From Stomoxys calcitrans (Eukaryota; Arthropoda; Insecta; Diptera; Muscidae): DNA of 64,000 nucleotides. The stretch lies in the NCBI RefSeq assembly GCF_963082655.1, contig NC_081554.1, positions 93,378,245-93,442,244 of the forward strand, written 5' to 3'. Both the position numbers and the translations under genes were made by a program. The notes below the pieces were generated by a model. It did not search any database. It was not told the origin of the DNA and saw only the letters and a list, made by a program, of their open reading frames with translations. Below are positions 33,431-42,884 of the stretch, piece after piece. Numbering within the stretch: position 1 is the stretch's first letter; the number at the start of each line of letters is the position of its first letter.

Positions 33431-33768
33431 CGCAAATTTTTGCAAATTTGCCCATGAAAATTCCATTAAGAATCATGGGCAAACTTTTCACATATCAATG
33501 AGTGCTGTCCGATTCAAGGTTTTTTAAGCTCAATGATGAGGGGCCTTCATTTTATAGCCGAGTCCGAACAGCATGCCGCAGTGCGACACCTCTTTGTGGA
33601 TAAGTTTTTACATGGCTGCTATACCAAATGGTACAGCACCTCCCAAATGTCGCGAGTATTAGGAGAGGATAAGCACCGCTGAAAATTTTAATGATGTTCT
33701 CGCCAGGATTCGAACCCAGGCGTTCAGCGTCATAGGCGGACATGCTAACCTCTGCGCTACGGTGGCCG
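33431..33768 (-). mobile_element. SINE-1, full length, with target-site duplication
   Basis: On the minus strand it opens GGCCACCGTAGCGCAGAGG with an A box (TAGCGCAGAGG) and a perfect B box GGTTCGAATCC, the internal RNA polymerase III promoter of a tRNA-derived head. A ~260 bp body follows and ends in 'gggcaaatttgc' words. The flanks carry AGTATACC on both sides (33423-33430 and 33769-33776), a likely target-site duplication. At least seven other full or partial copies lie in this window. A tRNA finder might call the head a tRNA, but the 3' acceptor arm is absent. Confidence 0.9.
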
Positions 33769-33904
33769 AGTATACCTACTACTTTAATTACACAGGATCT
33801 ATATCTAAATCAAATACAATTTGTATACCTACTGCAATATCGAATAGAACTGGAAAATTTTTTCACGATAGTATCTTTATTGTGGCTTCTACAGACTTAA
33901 TAGG

Positions 33905-34510
33905 CTCTACCGGATGAAAGATATATATGGGAGCTTTATTTAAATCTGTACAGATTTTGATGAAATTTTGAACTTGTATTAGGATGTCAAATAAAACAGC
34001 CCATGCCAAATTTTGTAAAAATCGAAAGGGCATATCGGATGAAAGATATATACGGGAGCTATAACTAAATCTGAATCCGATTCTGATCAAGTCGTGCAGA
34101 CATGTTGGGACAACAAATTGAACGTCTAGTGCAAAAATTTTTAGAGATCGGATAAAAATTTTATGGCTGGAAAAGCCGCAATTTTGGTTCGATGTCTAAA
34201 CAAATTTTGCACTAGACGTTCAATTTATTTTCCCAACATGTGTGCACAACTTTATCAGAATCAGCTCCCATATGTATCTTTCATCCGGTATAGTCTTTTA
34301 AGTCTGTAAGTCTGTCCCAACATGTCTGAACAATTTGATCAGTATCGAATTCAGATTTAGTTATAGCTCCCATATATATCTTTCATCCGATATGGCCTTT
34401 CGATTTTGGCATGGGATATTTTATTGGACATCCTAATACAAGTGCAAAATTTCATAAAAATCGGATGAAAGATATATATGGGAGCTGTATTAAAATCTGG
34501 ACCGATTTCA
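33905..34510. repeat. Inverted repeat of DINE-like units
   Basis: The left arm (about 33905-34135: 'ggatgaaagatatatatgggagct', 'tgtattaggatgtc', 'acatgttgggaca', 'attgaacgtctagtgcaaaa') is mirrored in reverse complement by 34205-34510. The right arm has an extra internal unit near 34250-34330. The centre lies around 34140-34205. The units resemble 'ggagctatatctaaat' DINE-type words, so this may be two arrays head to head or a foldback derivative. Confidence 0.75.
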
Positions 34511-34645
34511 TTCTATAGCCTTCCCAACAAAAAAAAATTTACTTGTGCAAAATGACTGAACCTTGATTACAAGAAAACATGGACAGATAGACAGACGGAC
34601 ATATCTAAATCGAATCAGGAAGTGATTCTAAGCCGATCGTTATAC
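34511..34645 (-). repeat. DINE-like terminal block, inverted
   Basis: 'acagatagacagacggacatatctaaatcg' is the reverse complement of the block 'cgattta..catgtccgtctgtc'. It probably belongs to the adjacent inverted repeat. Confidence 0.55.
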
Positions 34646-35085
34646 TTATCAATGGGTCTTCTCCTTCTTTGCGTTGCAAACAAATGGATAAAGTTATAAT
34701 AACCTGTTCCACAGTAATGGTGTAGGGCACCATCACAGTGCGGCACGTTTAACAGTGGTTCCTCTATTATAATGTAGGTCACACTCTTCCCGGATTTCTC
34801 ACATTTAAAACTTAAAGTACCAAATGTTACTATAGACCATTGTCGTCATTTCGTTTGCATAACCTCAATACTCTGTTTTAAGTTAGGTTATTAGTCTGAA
34901 TACAAGATTTATTTAGAGAATTTATAGTCCATTTTTATACCACTGTTTTTTTTTTGTAGCGCTAGACCAAAGCATTTGATGAAAATGGAATCTACGACGC
35001 CAGCACTGAAAGCGGCTCACCTAGACATTTTGGGCTACTCGACGTCCTTAAAGCTTGTGTAAAAATAGTTTCTTGCTACCTTTAG
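34646..35085. other. Unassigned DNA
   Basis: I see no supported gene or repeat. Confidence 0.4.
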
Positions 35086-35360
35086 TCTATCAGCAAAGCC
35101 TCCCAATCAGACACTGACCGACCATGACGGACACGATGAGTGAGACATCTGTTTTTCCCAACATCAGCAAAGCGACAGACTTCCTATTGGACCACATAAT
35201 CTTGGAGAGTTCACAGCCGCCAATTTGTGACCTTCCGTGATCCGTTGACCTTTAGATCTATTCTCGAATATTTAGCTTAAATAGATAGCACCGATTCCAA
35301 TTTCGATTCTCCCGGAGTGTGAAAGGTAGTTCCTGGTGTTAAAATAAAGTCTAACTTACA
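35086..35360 (-). pseudogene. LINE C-terminal remnant (RNase-H-bearing family)
   Basis: It is co-linear with 60.98-61.26 kb: 'tagtctatcagcaaagc', 'gacagtga/cactgaccgaccatgacggacac', 'gagtgagacatctgtt', 'agttcctggtgtt'. It corresponds to the region around 'TDVSVIVSVMNGHCLIG' of that copy, but no frame is open. Confidence 0.65.
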
Positions 35361-35394
35361 ACACTCTGGGATATCTCTCTTGTCTTTGTGCGAC

Positions 35395-35727
35395 AAAAAT
35401 TTTTTTTTACCCACCATCATTGGATGGGGGATATACTTAACTAGTCATTCCGTTTGTAACACCTCGAAATATTGATCTGCGACCTTATAAAGGATATATT
35501 TTTGATCGTCTGGACTTATTGAGTTGATCTAGCCAAGTCCGTCCGTATGTCAAAATCGCGATCCGGCTAAAATTTAGCATGTAGTGTTTTGTTACGATCT
35601 CCAAAAACTGTGCCAAGTACGATTGAAATCGGTCTATAATCGGACATAGCTCCCATATAACCCGATCTCCCGATTTGACATCCATGGTGGTGGGTTTCTA
35701 ACCTTCGGCCGGCCGAGCTTAACACGT
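35395..35727 (+). mobile_element. Short complete DINE-like element, type A
   Basis: The 5' block 'acccaccatcattggatgggg' and the 3' end 'atccatggtggtgggtttc' form subterminal inverted repeats. Between them lie 'gtcattccgtttgtaacacctcg', 'gatctagccaagtccgtccg' and barely one type A unit. It closes with 'cggccggccgagcttaacacgtt'. At ~330 bp this is the most compact complete copy and shows the element's architecture. Confidence 0.8.
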
Positions 35728-35744
35728 TATAGTTGTTATTAAAT

Positions 35745-35895
35745 GAAATAACAAAACTGTGTGGAATGAATCCAAGTTTTAGAATCCATACACTTTTGCT
35801 CGATATGGCCACCTTTTACCTTGACTGTAACTCTGAGTTGGTCAAAAAACGAGTTGCAAGCTACACTAAAGTAGTCTGCCGGTATTTTGGCCCAT
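35745..35895 (-). pseudogene. Tc1/mariner-type transposase C-terminal scrap
   Basis: The minus strand reads WAKIPADYFSVACNSFFDQL then VKVKGGHIEQ and stops. Tc1/mariner transposases often end with a 'W..IP..Y....C.S...RL..VI..KGGH' pattern. No catalytic residue is present and no terminal repeat is visible, so the family call is tentative. Confidence 0.5.
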
Positions 35896-36077
35896 AGCTT
35901 TCTTCAACGCATGCATACTGGCATATTTTTTAGTTCCTACCTTTCTCTCTTATGTGAAAAATCTATCTTTCCACTTAGCGAATTTAACTATGTGGAGAAA
36001 TTGACGTGCTTCCAAAATGGCTTTCCGATAATGATTCGCATTTAAGTAAGGTTAAAGGACTCGCTGACCTAACCTAA

Positions 36078-36867
36078 ATGTCAACTGCGGTTGTCAACCG
36101 CTTCACATGGAGTATTCGTCCTAAAAAGAAATGAAACAGGAGAGAAGAGAAAGAAAAAGAGAAACTTTAAAGCCGGAATAGATACCGGATCCGTCTCGAT
36201 TCCCCAGCTCGAGAACAATCGTCGTCCTCGTTCCGGTGAAACTCGGCCACATATCCTTAGAAACCATGCAGCCCACAACGCCAGCCCACGTCGAGTCAGC
36301 GCATTCGTGATAGTAGGAATCCACAATCCCAAAAAGCCAACGCAGGGTTTACCATCGGCGTCTCATTCTCAGAGTCCATCCGCGACCCAAAAACCTGCCA
36401 AACCTGAATGGACCGGAGCCACCAAACGTCCGAGACGCTGGGACCCCTTCCGCGGTGCCCACACCCAGCTGGGACCCATCCGTATAAACAGACCTAAGAA
36501 TGGCGGGACATCAGTAGGTCCGACTCATGGATCCCGACTGAAGGATATTCATGCTGTTGCCACTGTTCAAACAGGAAAATCAATCATTATCAATACAACC
36601 CTAAGTTTCGCCCCTGGCCAGGGTTACCCAATGTTCACAATTGCTCAGCACAAGAAATCCTTGAGTTTGCTGAAAGAACAATTGATTACCTTGAGCACAT
36701 CTTGCTCACTGCTTTATCTACCTCTCTGCTTTATCTATCTCGCTACTTCATCTATCTCAAAGCTTCTCTATCTTCTATTTCAACTGCTTCCGGTGGGCTC
36801 GGCTGACCTTATCGTCAACTTACGCACTGTCAACAATGGTCATCCCGGGCTCGCAGGGTCCGCTTGA
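36078..36867 (+). CDS. Unassigned long ORF (about 258 codons)
   Basis: An open frame, Pro/Ser/Arg-rich in its first half and hydrophobic in its last third (near LSTSCSLLYLPLCF). It has no ATG at its 5' end (the frame opens before 36091), and a 'gacctaacctaa' LINE tail ends at 36077. On the opposite strand near 36490 the sequence reads VYTDGSQLG, like the opening of a LINE RNase H domain. The plus ORF may therefore be a shadow of an old minus-strand LINE. I assign no function. Confidence 0.25.
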
Positions 36868-37290
36868 TTTTGGCTGTCGACCAACAGGTACCGTTCGTGT
36901 TTTGGGCGTCTCCTTTGTAGTAACGTCCCCAGTAGGAATCTTGTGTGGAAGTGCCTCCTCTGCTGTTACTGCGACTGGTCCAGCACCATTGACCGCAGCA
37001 TGAGCGCAACATTCACCCAACCGTCCGGTGGGCGCTTTGCCAGACGAGCCACCACAATCTGCATTCTTCGATCGCAAAAGTGTTGGGAGAGTTGCAACCT
37101 TTTTGTCAGCGTTCTCCAACTGCACATTTGGCGACGGATAAGCCAGTCCCGATTTTCCACACAGAGGGAGTGGGTTTCTGCTTACTTGGCGGGGTATTTT
37201 CACTCCACGCATCGAGATTAGCCCGAAGCTTCCGACGTGATATAGCTGGTTAGCCCCCTGGTTGGTTTCCGATTCCATCTGAGGTGTCAT
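36820..37290 (-). CDS. Candidate LINE ORF1 (gag-like) N-terminal fragment
   Basis: A 156-codon minus-strand frame begins MTPQMESE and is rich in Pro, Lys and Gly with higher GC than its surroundings. I see no zinc knuckle in it. Its style suits the disordered N terminus of a LINE ORF1, and a minus-strand RNase H-like peptide lies just downstream. It could instead be unrelated. A search of fly repeat libraries would decide. Confidence 0.35.
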   Translation of the reverse strand: MTPQMESETNQGANQLYHVGSFGLISMRGVKIPRQVSRNPLPLCGKSGLAYPSPNVQLENADKKVATLPTLLRSKNADCGGSSGKAPTGRLGECCAHAAVNGAGPVAVTAEEALPHKIPTGDVTTKETPKTRTVPVGRQPKSSGPCEPGMTIVDSA

Positions 37291-38009
37291 ATGCGCCGAC
37301 GCGGGGTCTCATATTGGTGGCGCAGCTAGCACACTATTCAGCGTCTAAAGTTCCTTTATTACGGGTAGAGAGGTAATCCGCCACCATTGCGTCTTATTCA
37401 TTGCGAGATCGATTGAAGTTGGAATTACATTATATAACCGACGAACCGAGGACTAGCTAAAAATTATTCTTAGCGAACTGACTAGTTGCACTTACAGAAA
37501 CCACCTTGGTGGTCTCACTAGCACAAAGTGCCTTTCCTCCGATCAACCTATTGTCATCGGTGTTGTTGTTGCTTTTATTACTTTATTGTCTTTATTAATT
37601 TTTGGTCCAACGAGTGTAGAGGAAATGAGGTCCACCGCAGCATACCCCGCATGAACTGCGACAAGAACTTGGCAGAAAACCGCATACTCCTTGCTGAGGC
37701 ACCCAAGTAAATATTAGCAAAGCTCTGTTCGAATATAATCCGTTACCCCCGATTGCAAACCATGGAAAGTCAATGAGCTCATGGTCGCCTAAGATCCAGA
37801 CATTGGGTGGAAACTTTTACAATAGAGTATTGCTACTATCTGTAGAAGGATGGAGCCGGGATGGTCCTATAAGTGAGGAAGATTCCATTAAAATCCCTAC
37901 AGCCCTTGGTAGAACGATGAAAACCATAGGGAAACGACCACGGGGGCCACAGCTGCCCATACCACTCCGCTACTCTTGAATACCATCACGGTGCTTTTGT
38001 TGGCTTAAC
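37291..38009. other. Unassigned DNA, moderate GC
   Basis: I see no recognised gene. It is less AT-rich than the neighbourhood. It may include the 5' UTR of a LINE, given the ORF1 candidate beside it. Confidence 0.35.
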
Positions 38010-38019
38010 AATATAATAG

Positions 38020-38187
38020 GGCGCCCCGGTAGCCGTGTTGGTAGCGTGCTTTGATTACCAGTGCAGGGGTCGTGGGTTCGATTCCCGCCAGAAGCCTTGG
38101 GACGTCGCTACTGTGGTATCACAATGGACCTAAAATTGTCTAAGTGAGTCTGTAAAGGACTGCCACTCTTTCCTAAACTAACCTAAA
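38020..38187 (+). mobile_element. SINE-2 (compact tRNA-derived SINE) with TSD
   Basis: It starts GGCGCCCCGGTAGCCGTGTTGG with an A box (TAGCCGTGTTGG), then GTGGGTTCGATTCCCGCC containing a perfect B box (GGTTCGATTCC). A ~75 bp tail reads 'tatcacaatggac', 'gtctaagtgagtctg', 'ggactgccactc' and ends 'ctaacctaa'. AATATAATA occurs on both flanks (38010-38018 and 38188-38196), a 9 bp target-site duplication. The tail matches the 3' end of the LINE at 60.7 kb. Confidence 0.92.
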
Positions 38188-38196
38188 AATATAATA

Positions 38197-38990
38197 AGCT
38201 ATCATACAACAAATATCACGGTGAACTTGGTGATACTCGCCTGTAATACTTATGCGTTCCACTAGTCAGATCTTATCCTAGTCTTATGGATGTCGCCTCT
38301 AGCCTTATATAACTCTGCTGGTAACATATCAGCTTCTGCTGCCTATTATTTTTTAGTCGATTTGTTTGAATATAAGCCTAGGGCCAAAAGTTTATTTACA
38401 ACAACAGCTAGCGTTACGGCTCAACTTTTTTTTTTCTTGAGTGTATCTCATCATACGACAATTACCTCGACACCATACCATTATCATCTCATTTTTTAAG
38501 TATCATTTAATTGCTTAGTGTTAATGGAAACATTATTGAACTAAACAGAAAAAAAAAAAAAATAAAAAATACTTAAAAAATAACAATAGAAAATGTAGAA
38601 GAAAAGTCAAAACTAACCAAAATTGCCTATTATGAAATCTTCGGCATTTGTTTATATACGAAATGCCTTAGAAATTGTTTACAAAAAACAAAAACTAAAA
38701 CCTAGAAAAAGCATAGCGTCGACGACAGCTAAACTCAAAAACAAATGAGAAATCCGATAAAAAAGTAAACTCAAATAAAATGAAATTACGCAGCGTTTCG
38801 TTATTTATTTTCTTTAGGTTATTGCTGCACTTATATACAGCTGGTTTATCGAGCCGGCCACTCACAGTGGGTTGCCAAACAAAAAAATTGGGAGGAGGAA
38901 AATGTTTTAATGATTTTGTAGCCATTCTTAAAAATCGGGTAAGTAGTGCATCTATATCCTGCTGTTCCTTAGAAGCGTACGCATAGGGTA
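38197..38990. other. Unassigned AT-rich DNA
   Basis: I see no gene; poly-A/T runs lie near 38550-38580. ORFs on both strands at 38.7-39.05 kb overlap the following LINE tail and have no motif. Confidence 0.4.
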
Positions 38991-39004
38991 TTGGTTTTTG
39001 TTGT

Positions 39005-39200
39005 TTAAATGAGTGGCAGTCTGCCATCAGACTCACTTGGAAGTTTTCGTCCAATGTGATACCACAGGAACAGAAGAAGGATGATGCATGCTAGTTACTA
39101 TCGTTAATCCCTCCAGATTGCTTTAAAAAGCCCAACAAATTGCAAATGCTCACATCCGCTAAATCAGAACCATAATAGGTTTCGAGGATAGGATCTTCCA
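39005..39200 (-). pseudogene. LINE 3' terminus (partner of SINE-2)
   Basis: Co-linear with 60710-60880: 'ggcagtctgccatcagactcactt', 'gttttcgtccaatgtgataccacaggaacagaagaagg', 'ctttaaaaagcccaacaaatt', 'ctcacatccgctaaatcag'. On the minus strand this is the 3' UTR of the RNase-H-bearing LINE. The CCTAACC terminus is eroded. Confidence 0.75.
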
Positions 39201-39540
39201 AAGTCCTCAGATGTTTAAAATTTTCAATATAAAATTCTCTTAAGCTAAAAAAAAAATTTCAAAAAGCAAAATTTTTTGAAATCTTCTCTATCGACAAATA
39301 TAAGACAATATTTTTTTGAACAGAATTTCGGTAAAAATTTTCCAAAAAACAAATTTTAATTAAATTTTCAATAAAAACAAAAATTCGAAAACTATTTTTT
39401 TTTTTTGAAATTTTCTCGGTCTTACAAAAAAAAAACTATAATTTTTTTAAGACAAATCAATAAAATAGCGATAATGATCACATAATCTGGTTAAAAAAAA
39501 AATGGGCTCAAATAACCAGTTTTCAAAAACCGAACTCATA
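39201..39540. other. A/T homopolymer-rich filler
   Basis: It contains many A and T runs ('aaaaaattttttgaaa'-like) with no feature. Confidence 0.5.
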
Positions 39541-39544
39541 TGCT

Positions 39545-39800
39545 GACACAAGTGAGTCATTCAGGGCCTTCTTGATCCGCTTGACCATTATGCCTATGTC
39601 CTTTGCAGTTTCCGCTTCCTTCTGTTTAGCCGAGGCACCGAGGCAGTATTCTCTCCAAGGCTGAAACTAACATAACGATGATCAGAGAGGCTGTGGTCTG
39701 ATATTCTGATATTTCCCGATATAAAGGTAAAATCTTGTAGCTCCTGCCTGTTCCCGGTAATAAAGTTCGTTTTATTTCCTTTACCCGCTATTCTGCGCCT
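39545..39800 (-). pseudogene. LINE endonuclease C-terminal fragment
   Basis: The minus strand reads NRQELQDFTFISGNIRISDH then SLSDHRYVSFSL. The SDH motif closes the LINE apurinic-like endonuclease. It parallels SFSDHRYIRFRI at 31.98 kb but is a different subfamily. The frame degrades immediately after. Confidence 0.7.
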
Positions 39801-39825
39801 TCTTTATCTCTCAAATATCTTTTTA

Positions 39826-41345
39826 GGTAGGGGACACTTCGCCCTGAATGCGGATATCAAATTCGTGCCATTGTAGGCTATGACTCCGAACGCGTTCGAA
39901 TCCTGGCGGGAACATCGGACAAAGCAGTGCAACACCTCTTTGGGGAACATTAAGAGGGGATAAACAATCCCTTCTTAATGTTGGCGACATTTGCGAGGTA
40001 CAATGCCATGCATGCTCATTTAAAACATTTTGCCCGAAGAGATGTGGCACTGCGGGACGCCGTTCGGACTCGGCTATAAAAAGAGGTCCCTTATCATTGA
40101 GTTTAAACTTGAATCGGAAAGCACTCATTGATGTGTGAGAATTCGCACCTTCTCGGTTCCTGGTGGTAATGTTCTTCCTTAGGGTAATGTTCTCATTAGG
40201 GGAGGGATGGCACCTCAGACATTTCGACTCAAATATGGATATCAAATTCGTGTTGCACTTCCAAATAGCCGGTAAATATGAACCGTTTGGAGGGTGTTTT
40301 GGGGCTGGGGCGTCCAACGGCACTTTGCACGGAAAATAGATATCACCTCCCATTACTTGGAACTAATGTTTTATGCAATATTTGTAATCTACTGCCTAAT
40401 ACTTTTCATTTGAGTCCCATATTGACATGAACTTCGAATATATCTGTTTAGAGGAGTTTTGGGGTTGGGGGGCCGTGGGTACTTCGACCTAATTTTTAAT
40501 ACCATATTCGTTTTCTGGTCTCCTATACCTTTCATTTGATACCCTTTTTGTGCCCATCGGACCACTTTCGGATATGCGTGGCGTTTTTGGGGTAAGGTGG
40601 AGGGTCCGCCTCCACCCGATGTCTATGTTTCCTTCCAGGCAAACGTACACAATCTATGAAAATTTTAAGAAAATCGGTTTAGCCATGTATCATATAGTTA
40701 TAATGAGTGTAATGGCGTTTTTGATGGGGGTGATTCTTCGTTCTGATTTTGTATGCCAGATTCGAAATCTACTTCCGAATACCTTTCAATTGAGCCCCAT
40801 ATTGAAAATTACGTCCAAAATGTTTGTTTGGGGGAGTTTTGGAGTAGGGCCGGCCCGATGGGTAATTAGACTCGAATTTTATTACCATATTCATATTCTA
40901 CTCCCCAATACTTTTCATTTGATACCTACATTGTCCCGATGGGTCCACTTTTGATTTTGGGTTGCGTGTTTGGCATAAGGGGGATGGTCCGTCTCCCCTC
41001 CGATACCGAAAAATTATATAGCCTATGTTTCCTTCCAGACCATCCTACACAATATGCGAAAATGTCGAGAAAATCGGTTATGCCGTTTTTCAGCCTATAC
41101 GTAACAAACAAACCGAGTCCCATATATCCGTGATTGGATAATGTACCCATTTTGGGCGTTTTTGTTTGATACCCATATTGTCCTTATCGGTCCACTTTTA
41201 TTTTTGGGTAGGACTTTTGGGGTGAGGGGGAGGGTCCGACCCCCTCCCGATATCAAAAAATTATATAGCCTATCTTTCCTTCCAGACCAACCTACACAAT
41301 GTGTGAAAATTTGAAGGCAATTGGTTCAACCGTTTTTGAAGAAAA
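39826..41345 (-). repeat. DINE-like type C core, inverted, interrupted by SINE-1
   Basis: The left edge 'taggtaggggacacttcgccctgaatgcggatatcaaattcgtgcc' is the reverse complement of 7963-8012. After a SINE (39872-40145) the core resumes and runs to 41345 with repeated 'tttcatttga.acc', 'gtccacttt', 'ggtccgcctccacccgat' and 'cctatgtttccttccagaccatcctacacaat' phrases. The last occurs three times (about 40620, 41025 and 41270), showing tandem units of roughly 250-400 bp. ORFs here are repeat by-products. Confidence 0.75.
39872..40145 (+). mobile_element. SINE-1 copy, head damaged
   Basis: The B box region 'gcgttcgaatcctggcgggaac' is intact, but the A box part is missing. The body is clear: 'atgttggcgacatttgcgaggtac', 'gtggcactgcggga', 'ccgttcggactcggctataaaa', 'cattgagtttaaacttgaatcgg'. 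It lies inside the type C element and so inserted after it. Confidence 0.85.
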
Positions 41346-42884
41346 GCAGCAAACCACTTTCGTTGATATCCGTATTTCTCCATATGTTCATGTTCATATG
41401 GATGTTCATATGATACTAAAACTATGCATATTCATTTTGTCATTTCGATTGCAACATATCAAAATATTAATGTACGAATCTACACAGCATATTTACAAAG
41501 ACAAAATATTCGAACACATTTTTTTGTCCCAGCCAAATGTTCGCCTCAGCCCCACCACGCTGATAATTAACATTTTCGATTATGAATGGACCTCCCTTTA
41601 TATATGTGTCGCGGTTTCTTTGGGTAATATATCAAGCTGCATTTTAATGTTGTTGATAAGATGGCAACACTAGCCAAATCCAACAGCATTTATAATGTCG
41701 CGAAGAATTAAGATTTCGAATGATTCTTGCCCTGTGGTAAGTAATAAGCAGTGAATCAAAAGTTTTATTTAATATACCACTCGCCTGGGCAATTCGCCAA
41801 TTTTGAGGTTTAGAGCCACTGTTTCCGTTCAACGAGAATGAATATTCATTCCTCAGTTTCGCACTAATGTGGCATGCGTATATGAGTGTCACTCTTTAAG
41901 TCATATTGACCGTGAGCTCAAAGTTGGACACACATTAACGCCACTACACATTATTGTTTCATGTGCCTGCCTATTCCCCGTTAACTAAAATTTTTGCGGT
42001 TTTTATTACATTTTCATTTTGCCAGAAAAGCAAAAAAACAAATAGAAACTTTTATAAATTTCATGTGCGCCGCAAGTACAATAAAGAGTGGCCTAGGCAC
42101 TGTTGTTATTATTTTTGTTTTATTTATTTACTCTGTATTGACTGGTAAGCGGGGAAGCAGAGCGAGGGGATAAACTCGCAATTGTTGGCTTTTGCCGCCG
42201 CTGGGCACTGTGATAAGATAAATTTGAAATGGTTATGATTACACAGCCCACCAGCTAGGCAAGCCACCCAGTCATCCGTCCATCTATCTATCCGTCCAGT
42301 CAGTCAAGTTCTTCTAATTCAAGGGGGCTTACGATGGTTTCAGCCGTCTTCGATTGTCGGTTGCTGGGCTAGGGTAAGTAAAAGAGCTCGTTTATGCCAA
42401 TGGCTAAGGGTATCGCTGTCACCATTACTGCTGCTGCTGCCGCCGCTATTCGGTACTCCATGTGCCAATAGTTTATTGGGGAATTTCTGTTATTTGGCTT
42501 ATTCCGCGCGCAAAGCAAAAAATCTGAAGCAGGGCATGTTACATATAGTGCCAATGGATACCCAGTGTTGGTGTACTGTCTGCCATAATGACGCTGATTT
42601 TTGTCATTTTGCTGTGGGGGTTGTTTTGTTGTTCAGTTTTGTTTCTCTTTACATAAGCGCCGCTATTATTAACTTTTTGTACCTTTTGTTTTCTTAATGT
42701 TGTCTATGTGTTTTTTTTATAATTTAATTTAGAGATCAGAGCCAATCAAGTTATAGCCATTGGCCAGCCGATGATATCACATGTGTTGATGTTTAAGTGG
42801 TTATTTGCCCAGATTATTGGACTTTCTTTTTGGCATGAAATATTTCGAAATGGCATTCATTGGCTACCATGTTGCGGTTGTTGT
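41346..42884. other. Low-copy-looking DNA
   Basis: No gene or repeat is supported. A short imperfect repeat of 'tgttcatatg' lies at 41383-41412, and a CTG/CCG stretch at about 42430-42447. It resembles intronic or intergenic host DNA. Confidence 0.4.

Noticed and set aside
33690..33768. tRNA-like head on the minus strand with GGTTCGAATCC
   Set aside because: It is part of a repeated SINE with many copies; there is no closed 7 bp acceptor stem after the B box.
38020..38090. Canonical A and B boxes that could be called a tRNA gene
   Set aside because: The sequence continues into the SINE-2 tail, is flanked by a target-site duplication and has a second copy at 56664. The acceptor stem does not close, so it is a SINE head, not a functional tRNA.
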